NCBI RefSeq assembly: GCF_018308945.1
Contig: NZ_CP070501.1
Location: 2,604,001-2,668,000, forward strand
Length of the DNA stretch: 64,000 nt
Origin: Agrococcus sp. Marseille-Q4369
GTDB lineage: Bacteria > Actinomycetota > Actinomycetes > Actinomycetales > Microbacteriaceae
Reading direction: 5' to 3'
This document shows positions 41,477 to 49,022 of this stretch, in pieces; the stretch's first letter is position 1, and the number at the start of each line of letters is the position of its first letter. Position numbers and translations under genes: made by a program. A model generated the notes under the pieces. It was not told where the DNA came from and did not search any database. It saw nothing but the letters and a program-made list of their open reading frames with translations.

Positions 41477-42020
41477 GTGGGTAGTTGAATGCAAAGCCCA
41501 CCGGCGTCCCATCGCGAAGGATCGCGTCCACGTTCTACGGGACGTCGTCGCCGATGTCGGTGCAGACCGAGGCATCCTGCTGTCGGAGAGCGGCTTCCAG
41601 TCGGGGGCTCGGAGCGCTGCCAACCTGACCAACGTCCGCGTCACGTCGCTGGCGGAGCTCAGGTCGACGAGCGAAGAGGAGATGCTGGACGTCGCATTGT
41701 CGTCTCTCGCGGTGCGAGTGCACGCTGCACAGGCTCGGATCCTCGCGCTATCGCGGCGCGACAGGCCCGGCTCATGGACATCGCCTTCCGTCCCGCGGTC
41801 GGTCTGGCCTGAAGGCGTTCTAGGTCTCAGCGGCCGCCTAGCGATACTCGAGGGGGGAGTCCAGCGCGCGCAGCAACGTTCGTTCCCCGCGGCCTACGGC
41901 GTCGGGGACGGCGGCGTCATGCTCAAGGCCGATCGGGGCAGCTTCGTCAAAGCCGCTGCCGAGGTCCTGGAACAACTTGAGCCAGTCGTTGCGACACTTC
42001 GAGCGCCGAAGGAACGCTGA
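41477..42020 (+). pseudogene. Mrr-like restriction nuclease, 5' end removed by the IS
   Basis: The open frame enters from the IS end and reads WVVECKAHRRPIAKDRVHVL and VADVGADRGILLSESGFQSG, the E-x-K active-site strand and following helix of an Mrr-type restriction endonuclease core. About 100 further residues follow to a stop at 42020. No matching 5' part is seen on the other side of the IS (39957-40144), so the upstream half was lost rather than just interrupted. Confidence 0.7.
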
Positions 42021-42086
42021 CGCCGAGAGCACACAGCCGTAGTGGCGCACTCGCGCCGCGCTGTGGCGGTACCCGCGCCGTCGACC

Positions 42087-42752
42087 TCAGGCGGGAGCCA
42101 CGCCGAGCTGCTCCAGCATGCGGTCGACGTGGTCGATGATCTCGTCGCGGATGCGTCGCACATCGTCCGGCGTCGCGTGCTCCGGGTCGGTGAGCTGCCA
42201 GTCCTCGTAGTGCTTGCCGGGGTAGATGGGGCACGCGTCGCCGCACCCCATCGTCACCACGACGTCCGCGGCGCGCACGACGTCGTCAGTCAGCGGCTTC
42301 GGGAACTCCGCGGTGAGGTCGAGCCCCACCTCCGCCATCGCCGAGACGACGGCGGGATTCAGAGAGGCGGCAGGCATGGAGCCGGCGGACCGCACGACCA
42401 GCCCGCCCTCCGAGCGCTCCGCGGCGATGGCGGCGGCCATCTGCGAGCGTCCCGCGTTCTGGACGCAGACGAACAGCACGCTGGGTCGGTCCTGGGGAAT
42501 CGCACCCTTCGCCTCGGCGAGGGCGCGCAGCCGGTCCTTCGCGAAGCGCGTGACGCGCGCGACGAGGTGCGCCTTCACGACGGAGGTGCGGAGGAGCGCC
42601 GCATAGGACTCGAGGACGTACCGCTCGATCGTCTCGGCGGCGAAGATGCCTTGGTAGGCCGCGCTCAGCTCGTCGGTGAGGGCGTGCAGGAATCGCTCGG
42701 GATAGTCGATCCCGGGCAGGCCGCGTCGGCCGCGCACGTCGAACTCGGCCAT
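42087..42752 (-). CDS. arsC: Arsenate reductase with N-terminal helical domain (mycothiol type)
   Basis: 221 residues. Residues 1-85 are a three-helix region (ERFLHALTDELSAAYQGIFA; AHLVARVTRFAKDRL); residues 90-221 are the low-molecular-weight phosphatase fold with P-loop VCVQNAGRSQM. MGCGDACPIYPGKHYEDW supplies further Cys residues. It probably reduces arsenate through a mycothiol adduct as in other actinobacteria. Last gene of the ars operon, 2 bases after the shorter ArsC. Confidence 0.9.
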   Translation of the reverse strand: MAEFDVRGRRGLPGIDYPERFLHALTDELSAAYQGIFAAETIERYVLESYAALLRTSVVKAHLVARVTRFAKDRLRALAEAKGAIPQDRPSVLFVCVQNAGRSQMAAAIAAERSEGGLVVRSAGSMPAASLNPAVVSAMAEVGLDLTAEFPKPLTDDVVRAADVVVTMGCGDACPIYPGKHYEDWQLTDPEHATPDDVRRIRDEIIDHVDRMLEQLGVAPA

Positions 42753-42754
42753 CG

Positions 42755-43165
42755 TCAGCTCGTGCTCGGGACGAGTTCGGCGAGTAGGCGCTCGACGCGG
42801 CCGCGGATGTCGTCGCGGACGCGGCGGACCGTCTCGATGTCCTTGCCGGCCGGGTCCTCGAGCTCCCAGTCCTCGTAGCGCTTGCCGGGGAAGATGGGGC
42901 AGGCGTCGCCGCAGCCCATGGTGATGACCGCGTCGGACTCGCGGACAGCATCGACGGTAAGCACCTTCGGGGTGTTGCCGGCGATGTCGATGCCGACCTC
43001 GGCCATCGCCTCGATCGCGACGGGATTGATCTGGTCCTTCGGTGCGCTGCCGGCGGACAGCACTTCGACGGCGCCGTTCGAGAGCGCCGTCGCGAAGCCG
43101 GCGGCCATTTGGGAGCGGCCGGCGTTGTGCACGCAGACGAACAGGACGGTGGGGTTCTCGGTCAT
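42755..43165 (-). CDS. arsC: Arsenate reductase (LMW phosphatase fold)
   Basis: 136 residues. P-loop VLFVCVHNAGRSQMAAGF with the nucleophilic Cys at residue 11; SAGSAPKDQINPVAIEAMAE; MGCGDACPIFPGKRYEDWEL near residue 85. Short, single-domain form. It converts arsenate to arsenite for export by Acr3. ATG at 43165 sits 107 bases after the stop of the ArsR-ArsC fusion gene. Confidence 0.92.
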   Translation of the reverse strand: MTENPTVLFVCVHNAGRSQMAAGFATALSNGAVEVLSAGSAPKDQINPVAIEAMAEVGIDIAGNTPKVLTVDAVRESDAVITMGCGDACPIFPGKRYEDWELEDPAGKDIETVRRVRDDIRGRVERLLAELVPSTS

Positions 43166-43272
43166 CGTGACTCTCTCTCGGTCAGGTGCAGACCTAGTCG
43201 GCACCGCTGCATTTGTACGGGTCAGGGGTTTCGGACGGGTGAACGCACGTGGTGCAAGGGATGGCCGGTGAC

Positions 43273-44247
43273 TCAGACGAGCTCGTCGACGAGACGGACG
43301 ACGCGCTGCGCGATGTCGTCGAGGATCGCCGCCACGCCCTCGGCTGATGCGAGTGCCGGGTCGCCGACCGCCCAGTCCTCGTAGCGGACACCGGGGATGA
43401 TCGGGCAGACGTCGCCGCAACCCATGGTGACGACGACATCCGCGGCGCGGACGGCGTCATCGGTGAGCGGCTTGGGGAAGGCCTCGTCGGAGTCGTCGAC
43501 GTTCTCGAGCAGCGGCCGCACGTTCGGGTGGATGGCAGAGGCGGGCGACGAGCCTGCGGAGCGTGCGACGACGCGGCCGCGTGCTGCCTGGTTGACGAGG
43601 GCGGCTGCGAGCTGCGACCGGCCCGCGTTGGCCACGCAGACGAACAGCACCTGCGGCACGCCCGTCGATCGGTCGCGCGTTAGGTCGGCGAGGCGCTGCC
43701 GGGCGAACCGGTCCGTGAGCGGCACGAGGTGTGCTGTGATCCGCGCTGTTCGAGCGAGCCCGGCGTAGGACTCGCGCACGACGCCCGTGACGGCGTCGGC
43801 GCTCAGCTGCGGGTAACGGGATGCCAGGGAGTCGGCGAGATGCGTGAGTGCCTCGTCGACGTCGTCGAGGCCGTGGTAGGCGTCAGTGTCGCGGGGCGGC
43901 GCGAGTGCTGCGGGCGCGAAGCTCTCGAGCAGGGTGGTGATCGCGGGGCGTGCGGCCGCGTCGATCGAGTACCAGACCCATGTGCCTCGGCGCTCGGAGA
44001 CGAGCACGCCGGCGTCCTTGAGCACCTTGAGGTGGTGGGAGACGGTGGGTTGCGAGACGTCCGCGAGCTCCGCGAGGTCGCACACGCACGACTCTCCCCG
44101 TGGGTCGGAGGCGATGGCCGACAGCATGCGGAGCCGCAGTGGGTCGGCGAGCGACTTGAGCGTGGCCGCGACGGTTGAGGCGGCATGCTCGCTGATGGCG
44201 TGCGACGCGATGGGCGAGCACAGTGCGGCTTCCGACGTGGTGGTCAT
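43273..44247 (-). CDS. ArsR repressor fused to an arsenate reductase domain
   Basis: 324 residues. Residues 20-110 are an ArsR winged helix with metal site ESCVCDLAELADVSQPTVSH, whose Cys pair is the classic arsenite-sensing CxC. Residues 125-190 form a helical domain, and 195-324 are an LMW-phosphatase ArsC with VCVANAGRSQLAAAL and MGCGDVCPIIPGVRYEDW. Sensor and enzyme are thus in one chain. The ATG overlaps the acr3 stop (ATGA). The longer frame upstream lacks similarity. Confidence 0.92.
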   Translation of the reverse strand: MTTTSEAALCSPIASHAISEHAASTVAATLKSLADPLRLRMLSAIASDPRGESCVCDLAELADVSQPTVSHHLKVLKDAGVLVSERRGTWVWYSIDAAARPAITTLLESFAPAALAPPRDTDAYHGLDDVDEALTHLADSLASRYPQLSADAVTGVVRESYAGLARTARITAHLVPLTDRFARQRLADLTRDRSTGVPQVLFVCVANAGRSQLAAALVNQAARGRVVARSAGSSPASAIHPNVRPLLENVDDSDEAFPKPLTDDAVRAADVVVTMGCGDVCPIIPGVRYEDWAVGDPALASAEGVAAILDDIAQRVVRLVDELV

Positions 44248-45383
44248 GATCCTTCCCGTTCGTGGCTGGGCTGCGAAGCGGGGTGGAGGTCTTGCGGCAA
44301 CGGGTCGGTGCGGAACCAGACGCGGCCGGCCCACAGCGACACGTAGACGAGGCCGACGAGCACGGGCACCTCGATCAGGGGTCCGACGACGCCGGCGAGC
44401 GCCTGGCCCGAGGCGGCGCCGAAGGCGCCGATCGCGACCGCGATCGCCAGCTCAAAGTTGTTGCCCGCGGCGGTGAACGCGAGGGTGGTGGAACGGGCGT
44501 AGCCCAGCCCCAATGCCTTGCCTGTGACGAGGCCGATCGACCACATCAGCGCGAAGTAGACGAGCAACGGCAGCGCGATCCGGGCGACGTCGAGGGGCCG
44601 CTGCACGACGTTCTCGCCCTGGAGCGCGAAGAGCAGCACGATCGTGAAGAGCAGTCCGTAGAGCGCCCAGGGGCCGACGGCCGGGAGGTAGGTGCGCTCG
44701 TACCAGTCGCGGCCTCGGGTGCGCTCGCCGATCCAGCGCGATGCGAATCCGGCCGCCAGGGGGATGCCGAGGAAGATGAGCACGTTGATCGCGATCTCGC
44801 CCATGGAGATGTCGAGTCCCTGCGTCTCGAGGCCGAGCCATGTCGGCAGCACGGTGAGGTAGAACCAGCCCAGCAGCGCGAAGGCGCCGACCTGGAAGAC
44901 GGAGTTGATGGCGACGAGCACCGCGGCCGCTTCCCGGTCGCCGCAGGCGAGGTCGTTCCAGATGACGACCATGGCGATGCAGCGCGCGAGCCCGACGATG
45001 ATGAGGCCGGTGCGGTACTCGGGCAGGTCCGGCAGGAGCAGCCAGGCGAGCGCGAACATGAGCGCCGGTCCGACGAGCCAGTTGAGCACGAGCGACGAGA
45101 TCAAGAGGCGGCGGTCGCCGGTGATGGCGGCGACGCGGTCGTAGCGGACCTTGGCGAGCACCGGATACATCATCACGAGCAGCCCGAGCGCGATCGGCAA
45201 CGAGATGCCGCCGATCTCGAGCTGGGCGAGGAGCGTCCCGACGGCAGGCACGGTGCTGCCGAGCACCAGTCCGGCGCCCATGGCAAGCGCGATCCACAGC
45301 GGGAGCCAGCGGTCCAGCGCAGACAGGCGGCGCGGCGCGGCCGCCGCGATCGGCGCCCGCTCGGGGCTGGTCGCGACGCTCAC
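44244..45383 (-). CDS. acr3: Arsenite efflux permease Acr3
   Basis: 379 residues with 10 membrane segments. Landmarks are LVMMYPVLAKVRYDRVAAIT, the Cys-containing helix IIVGLARCIAMVVIWNDLAC with the family's essential Cys, and AFTAAGNNFELAIAVAIGAF. It exports arsenite using the proton gradient. GTG start overlaps the trxB stop (GTGA). Confidence 0.95.
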   Translation of the reverse strand: MSVATSPERAPIAAAAPRRLSALDRWLPLWIALAMGAGLVLGSTVPAVGTLLAQLEIGGISLPIALGLLVMMYPVLAKVRYDRVAAITGDRRLLISSLVLNWLVGPALMFALAWLLLPDLPEYRTGLIIVGLARCIAMVVIWNDLACGDREAAAVLVAINSVFQVGAFALLGWFYLTVLPTWLGLETQGLDISMGEIAINVLIFLGIPLAAGFASRWIGERTRGRDWYERTYLPAVGPWALYGLLFTIVLLFALQGENVVQRPLDVARIALPLLVYFALMWSIGLVTGKALGLGYARSTTLAFTAAGNNFELAIAVAIGAFGAASGQALAGVVGPLIEVPVLVGLVYVSLWAGRVWFRTDPLPQDLHPASQPSHEREGS

Positions 45384-46354
45384 GCGACGACGCTCTCGAG
45401 GCGGTGAGCGGGCGCTGCAGGCTCAAGTGCCGCAAGGTAGTGCTGGGCGTCCTGCGCGGCTGCGCAGCCGGTGCCGGCTGCGGTGATCGCCTGCCGGTAG
45501 ATGTGGTCGACGAGGTCGCCCGCGGCGAAGACGCCAGCGACGCTCGTGCGCGTCGAGGGGTGGTCGACGATCACGTACCCGTCGCCGTCGGTCGTGACCT
45601 GTCCGGCGACCAGCTCGGAGCGGGGGTCGTGGCCGATCGCGATGAACGCTCCGCTCACAGGCAGGGAGCGCTCGGCACCGGTCTCGGTGTCACGGAGGGA
45701 GATGGAATCGAGCTGCTGCTCGCCGACGAAATCGACGACCTCGCTGTTCCATGCCACCTCGACCTTGGGGTGGGTGAGGGCGCGCTCGGCCATGATGCGC
45801 GAGGCCCGGAAGGCGTCGCGGCGGTGCACGATCGTGACCTTGGATGCGAACCGGGTGAGGAACAGCGCCTCCTCCATCGCCGAGTCGCCGCCGCCGATGA
45901 CGGCGACCTCCCGCTCGCGGAAGAAGAAGCCGTCGCACGTCGCGCACCACGAGACGCCGTGGCCGCTCAGGCGATCCTCGGCCGGCAGCCCGAGCCTCCG
46001 GTAGGCCGAACCCATCGTCAGGATCACGGCGCTCGCGGCGTACTCGTCGCCGGAGCCGGTGCGGATGCGCTTCACCGGTCCCTCGAGGTCCAGCTCGGTG
46101 GCGTCGTCGAGAAGGAGGCGGGCGCCGAAGCGCTCTGCCTGCGCCCGCAGCGACTCCATCAGCTCAGGGCCCTGGACGCCATCCACGAAGCCTGGAAAGT
46201 TCTCCACTTCGGTGGTGGTCATCAGGGCGCCGCCCGCGGTGACCGACCCCGCGATGACCACGGGCGCCAGGCCCGCTCGACCCGCATAGATGGCCGCGGT
46301 GTAGCCCGCGGGACCGGACCCAATGATTATCAGGTCTGTACTCTGTATCGACAC
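45380..46354 (-). CDS. trxB: Thioredoxin reductase of the ars operon
   Basis: 324 residues. FAD motif IIIGSGPAGYTAAIYAGRAG near residue 8, redox motif WCATCDGFFFRER near 137, NADPH motif AVIGGGDSAMEEALFLTRFA and the C-terminal FAVFAAGDLVDH region. It recycles the reductant for arsenate reduction. First gene of the operon. GTG at 46354 (VSIQSTDLIIIGSG) is taken; the frame upstream runs through the promoter region without similarity. Confidence 0.93.
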   Translation of the reverse strand: MSIQSTDLIIIGSGPAGYTAAIYAGRAGLAPVVIAGSVTAGGALMTTTEVENFPGFVDGVQGPELMESLRAQAERFGARLLLDDATELDLEGPVKRIRTGSGDEYAASAVILTMGSAYRRLGLPAEDRLSGHGVSWCATCDGFFFREREVAVIGGGDSAMEEALFLTRFASKVTIVHRRDAFRASRIMAERALTHPKVEVAWNSEVVDFVGEQQLDSISLRDTETGAERSLPVSGAFIAIGHDPRSELVAGQVTTDGDGYVIVDHPSTRTSVAGVFAAGDLVDHIYRQAITAAGTGCAAAQDAQHYLAALEPAAPAHRLESVVA

Positions 46355-46378
46355 GCTTCTATATTGGCGGTTGTCGAT
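46347..46378. promoter_or_regulatory. Candidate ars operator
   Basis: ATCGACA (46347-46353) and TGTCGAT (46372-46378) are an exact 7-base inverted repeat 18 bases apart, next to and overlapping the trxB GTG. An AT-rich patch between them (TATAGA on the minus strand) may be the -10 region. Probable target of the ArsR fusion. Confidence 0.4.
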
Positions 46379-46689
46379 GTCACTCGCAACTTCCTGCGCG
46401 GCACGAAGTAGCCGCCGGGAGCCAGATTCGCGCCAACCTCGCTTGGGCATGTTCGAGCCTTCACCGTCCGACGCGCCGTCATCGCGTCGTTGGCTTCTTC
46501 ACTGCGTGACCAGCACGCGAGTCCCGGCCCCGTTTGGCAGCGCATGCAGCCGCACCAGGCGGATCTCACGGTGACGTTTACGGGCGGCGCCACGGAGTTC
46601 CCTGGTCGGAGCCCCGCTGGGAGCGTTGTGGAGGAATCGCTCAGCGGTGCGAGGGGAATCGCTCCCGGCCGCTCCGTCGTGCACGTGGC
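46379..46689. other. Gene-poor stretch between the ars operon and the flavoprotein relic
   Basis: 311 bases with only short frames in all phases and none with similarity I recognise. It is flanked by a 5' relic of a flavoprotein, so it probably contains decayed sequence at a deletion or insertion joint. Confidence 0.4.
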
Positions 46690-46764
46690 TCAACTCGGCG
46701 TCGCTGGTTGGCCCGAGCCGGCCATGCCTTCACCGATGATCAGGAGGTCGAAGTAGTCGCTCAT
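46690..46764 (-). pseudogene. N-terminal relic of an FAD disulfide reductase (mercuric-reductase-like)
   Basis: The ATG at 46764 overlaps the stop of the thioredoxin-like gene and opens MSDYFDLLIIGEGMAGSGQP, then stops after 24 codons. The start is the beta strand and GxGxAG FAD loop of MerA/lipoamide-dehydrogenase-like proteins. Similarity ends abruptly after GMAG. The rest of the gene is missing. Confidence 0.6.
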
Positions 46765-47075
46765 CGACGCATGCTTTCGGCGGTCTCGATCGCGTCGCGT
46801 AGCTGCTCCAGCGTTGGCGAGCCGGCGAATCCATCGGGAGTGAGGTAGATCCGGCAGGACAGCCCGGGCGGCGAGTCAGGCGTTGGGAAGAGAGGAACCC
46901 CGTCGATGAGCAGTGAGGGAGAGCCGTGAAAGCCCAACTCTTCCGCGTCTATCTGTGTTGCCACGAGCTGCCTGTGGACGGTCAGGTCGGGCCGTTCGGT
47001 TGCGATGGCTGCGAGGCGTTCGGCGACGGTCTCCCAACTTGGGCATCCATCGAAGTACTGCAAGGTGATCTCCAT
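46761..47075 (-). CDS. Thioredoxin-fold protein of a MerR-controlled metal operon
   Basis: 104 residues. ITLQYFDGCPSWETVAERLA near the start and ELGFHGSPSLLIDGVPLFPT then LSCRIYLTPDG match a small thioredoxin-like family found next to MerR regulators and MerA-like flavoproteins in actinobacteria. The first motif has a single Cys where CxxC would be expected. It may bind or pass on metal (inference). Driven by the divergent MerR-type promoter at 47083-47113. Confidence 0.75.
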   Translation of the reverse strand: MEITLQYFDGCPSWETVAERLAAIATERPDLTVHRQLVATQIDAEELGFHGSPSLLIDGVPLFPTPDSPPGLSCRIYLTPDGFAGSPTLEQLRDAIETAESMRR

Positions 47076-47082
47076 GTGCTGA

Positions 47083-47113
47083 CCGTAAACGTTGCAGCAC
47101 GGTGCAAGGTCAA
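47083..47113 (-). promoter_or_regulatory. MerR-type promoter for the thioredoxin-fold gene
   Basis: On the minus strand TTGACC (rc of 47108-47113), a 19-base spacer, and TTACGG (rc of 47083-47088). The spacer holds the perfect dyad TTGCA/TGCAA (47092-47096, 47103-47107) with a 6-base centre. This is the classic arrangement of MerR-activated mer promoters. Confidence 0.75.
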
Positions 47114-47129
47114 GTGGTGTGATGGGAGC

Positions 47130-47528
47130 ATGCGCATAGGACACCTCGCCGCCCTCACCGGCGTCAGCACGCAAGCCCTACGGTTCTACGAGCGGAAGGG
47201 CCTCTTGCCGACCGCAGCACGAGAGAGCAACGGGTACCGGGTCTACGAGGACGACGCTGCCGTAGCGCGAGTCGGCTTCATCCGTGCGGCTCAGGGCGCC
47301 GGGCTGAAGTTGACCGAGATCGCCGGCGTCCTTGAGCTTCGCGAGGCTGGTCAGGCCCCGTGTTCTCACGTCCGCTCCCTCCTAAATCGAGAGCGCGAGG
47401 AGATTCGCGCCCGGCAGACAGAACTCGCTCGCCTCGAAGCAGAATTAAGTCGCATGATCGAGGCAAGCCTGGCACTCGACCCGTCAGCATGCTCCCCGAG
47501 CAGCGTCTGCAATGTCATCCCGCACTAG
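47130..47528 (+). CDS. MerR-family metal-responsive regulator
   Basis: 132 residues. HTH MRIGHLAALTGVSTQALRFY then ESNGYRVYEDDAAVARVGFI; dimerisation helix; cysteines in GQAPCSHVRSLL (about residue 83) and SACSPSSVCNVIPH (two Cys near 121 and 127). The spacing of one Cys, about 38 residues and a Cys pair is that of Hg/Zn-type MerR sensors. ATG at 47130 is divergent from the thioredoxin-fold gene and close to the promoter dyad. Confidence 0.88.
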   Translation: MRIGHLAALTGVSTQALRFYERKGLLPTAARESNGYRVYEDDAAVARVGFIRAAQGAGLKLTEIAGVLELREAGQAPCSHVRSLLNREREEIRARQTELARLEAELSRMIEASLALDPSACSPSSVCNVIPH

Positions 47529-47752
47529 GACGTCTTTGACGTCTGCCTTGAAGCTCGAGCGGAGCGAACGAGAGCCCGCAACGACGGTTCGAGGAGCGGC
47601 GATCGCGTATGGGTCTACCAAGCAACCTGCCTCCCAGGCTCCTAAGCGGGCGCTGCTCGACGGGCTGGGCCTCCGCACAAGCGAAGCGGGCTTGTGCATG
47701 GTGGCGGAAGCGCTGACGGGTGGCCGGCTCCGCGCGACGACTGGACAATGTC

Positions 47753-47908
47753 ATGGCTGACGCGCGCGTGCGATGCTCGTGTTGCGGTAAGGAGTACCCG
47801 CGACGAAAGGTCCACGCGATCGGCAGGGACGGAACGTTCATCTGCCGACGATGCGGTCTCTGGGTGGCACTGCGGCTTCGGGGTGATCGAGAGGACGAGA
47901 AGCGCTGA
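47753..47908 (+). CDS. Small zinc-ribbon protein
   Basis: 51 residues. CSCCGKEYPRRKVHAIGRDG followed by TFICRRCGLWVALRLRGD gives two CxxC pairs 20 or so residues apart, a zinc ribbon, then a basic/acidic tail. No family name known. Lies between the MerR and cadD modules of the island. Metal storage or nucleic-acid binding are both possible. ATG at 47753; an upstream ATG at 47720 adds 11 residues. Confidence 0.55.
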   Translation: MADARVRCSCCGKEYPRRKVHAIGRDGTFICRRCGLWVALRLRGDREDEKR

Positions 47909-48167
47909 CCCTTGGATGGCTGACTCTGGATGCAGGAGCGTCGAATCGCCTCGTCAGCACTCGGTCAACCGCAGACTCCCCGCGGCCGCGCGTGTCGCGA
48001 AGTCGTCGAGGTCGCGCGCGGGGCGCAGGCGCGAAAGATGCCCCCTCGTTCGGCCATTTCCCTAGATACCCCGACGTCTCTCTGCGCCGGCCCGAGATCA
48101 GAGGTGGCCGCAGTCCTGTGGGAATCAGCTGCACTACTTGCAGCCCTCGCTCGGGGTGAGCCGGGTC
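47909..48167. other. Non-coding stretch before cadD terminator
   Basis: About 260 bases with no frame on either strand that resembles a known protein. It separates the zinc-ribbon gene from the 3' side of cadD, which is read in the opposite direction. Confidence 0.4.
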
Positions 48168-48197
48168 GGGTCGGCGCGGCTGCGCTCGCGCCGACCC
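48168..48197. terminator. Hairpin after cadD
   Basis: GGGTCGGCGCG (48168-48178) pairs perfectly with CGCGCCGACCC (48187-48197) across an 8-base loop, 20 bases after the cadD stop on the minus strand. No T run follows. Confidence 0.65.
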
Positions 48198-48217
48198 GGC
48201 CCAGCGGGCGCCAGATG

Positions 48218-48817
48218 CTACAGCCCGAACGCGCCGCCTTCGATCAGAATGAAGACGCCCAGTCCGATCAGGACGATCGGGAAGAGCACATGCTCCCACC
48301 GCTCCAAGACTTCGGCGATCGGCCGACGGGTAGCGACAAACTTTGCGAGGAGCACCAGAACCGCGACGAGGGCTAGGAAGACGACGCAGTAGGCGACCAC
48401 GGCGGCCGGACCGACGCTGAGGAAGACGGGGACGTAGACACCGATGTTGTCGCCGCCGTTCGCAAAGGTGACGCCTGCCACCGCCCAGACCGCGACGTTC
48501 TTGGCCTCAACCTTGGCGTCGTCATCATCGTCATCGTCGCTGCGCCACGCCTTCCACGCCGCCCACAGCCCGAGTCCCAGTGGGATGAGACCGAAGTAGG
48601 GGATCACCTCCGGGGGCAGGAACGCGCTCGCCCCAAGAGACACGAGCACGGCCGCCCCGAGGATGCCTGCGAACCCGAGGTATTGCCCGACCAGGATGCG
48701 GGCTGTCGTGCCGCGCTGTCCCGCGCCTCTGGCGAAGAACAGGGAGAGGACGATGATGTCGTCGATGTTGGTGACGAGGAACAAGCCGATCGCCTGCACC
48801 GCGGACGCAAGGATCAC
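48218..48817 (-). CDS. cadD: CadD-family cadmium resistance transporter
   Basis: 199 residues with five or six membrane segments. AVQAIGLFLVTNIDDIIVLS at the start and VTFANGGDNIGVYVPVF in the middle are CadD signatures with conserved Asp residues in membrane helices. A cytoplasmic loop contains a run of seven Asp (WRSDDDDDDDAK) that may bind cations. The GTG at 48817 overlaps the stop of a 47-codon upstream frame (GTGA). Part of the CmtR-controlled set. Confidence 0.85.
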   Translation of the reverse strand: MILASAVQAIGLFLVTNIDDIIVLSLFFARGAGQRGTTARILVGQYLGFAGILGAAVLVSLGASAFLPPEVIPYFGLIPLGLGLWAAWKAWRSDDDDDDDAKVEAKNVAVWAVAGVTFANGGDNIGVYVPVFLSVGPAAVVAYCVVFLALVAVLVLLAKFVATRRPIAEVLERWEHVLFPIVLIGLGVFILIEGGAFGL

Positions 48818-48957
48818 GAGCGGACTCCGTGGGCGTAGGCGTCGAGGGCCGCGGATCGGCAGGCCCGTGACAAGGCAAGCTGCGGCGGGCCCTCCGGCTC
48901 CACAGTCCAGACGGTCATGGTCGGGGGCACGAAACGCCCACAAGTCTTGGTCAGCAC
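48814..48957 (-). CDS. 47-residue leader ORF coupled to cadD
   Basis: The GTG at 48957 lies 6 bases after the -10 box TATAGT inside the 19-base CmtR-type element, so the transcript should be leaderless and start here. The frame runs VLTKTCGRFVPPTMTVWTVE on to a TGA that overlaps the cadD GTG (GTGA). No similarity is recognised. Its job may be only to deliver ribosomes to cadD, which has no clear Shine-Dalgarno sequence, or it may be a small product in its own right. Confidence 0.5.
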   Translation of the reverse strand: MLTKTCGRFVPPTMTVWTVEPEGPPQLALSRACRSAALDAYAHGVRS

Positions 48958-48969
48958 TCGATGACTATA
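48951..48969 (-). promoter_or_regulatory. CmtR-type operator/promoter, copy 1 (cadD unit)
   Basis: On the minus strand TATAGTCATCGAGTGCTGA. It contains the -10 box TATAGT and the GTG start of the leader frame. The same pattern TATRGTCA, 4 bases, RTGCTGA occurs at 49595-49613 and 49691-49709. Confidence 0.7.
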
Positions 48970-49022
48970 CAGGATGCGCTGAACCGTCAATGTCCGTGCT
49001 CAGTCGCAGGCGCCTGCCGTGA

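Noticed and set aside
40137-41484. Target-site duplication for the IS3-type element
   Set aside because: The 3-4 bases before (GTAG) and after (GTGG) do not match. A nearby GGGTAG/GGCGTAG resemblance is not at the ends.
47484-47752. Small frames on both strands between the MerR and zinc-ribbon genes
   Set aside because: No ribosome-binding site, no domain pattern, and the plus and minus frames overlap almost fully, so neither can be supported.
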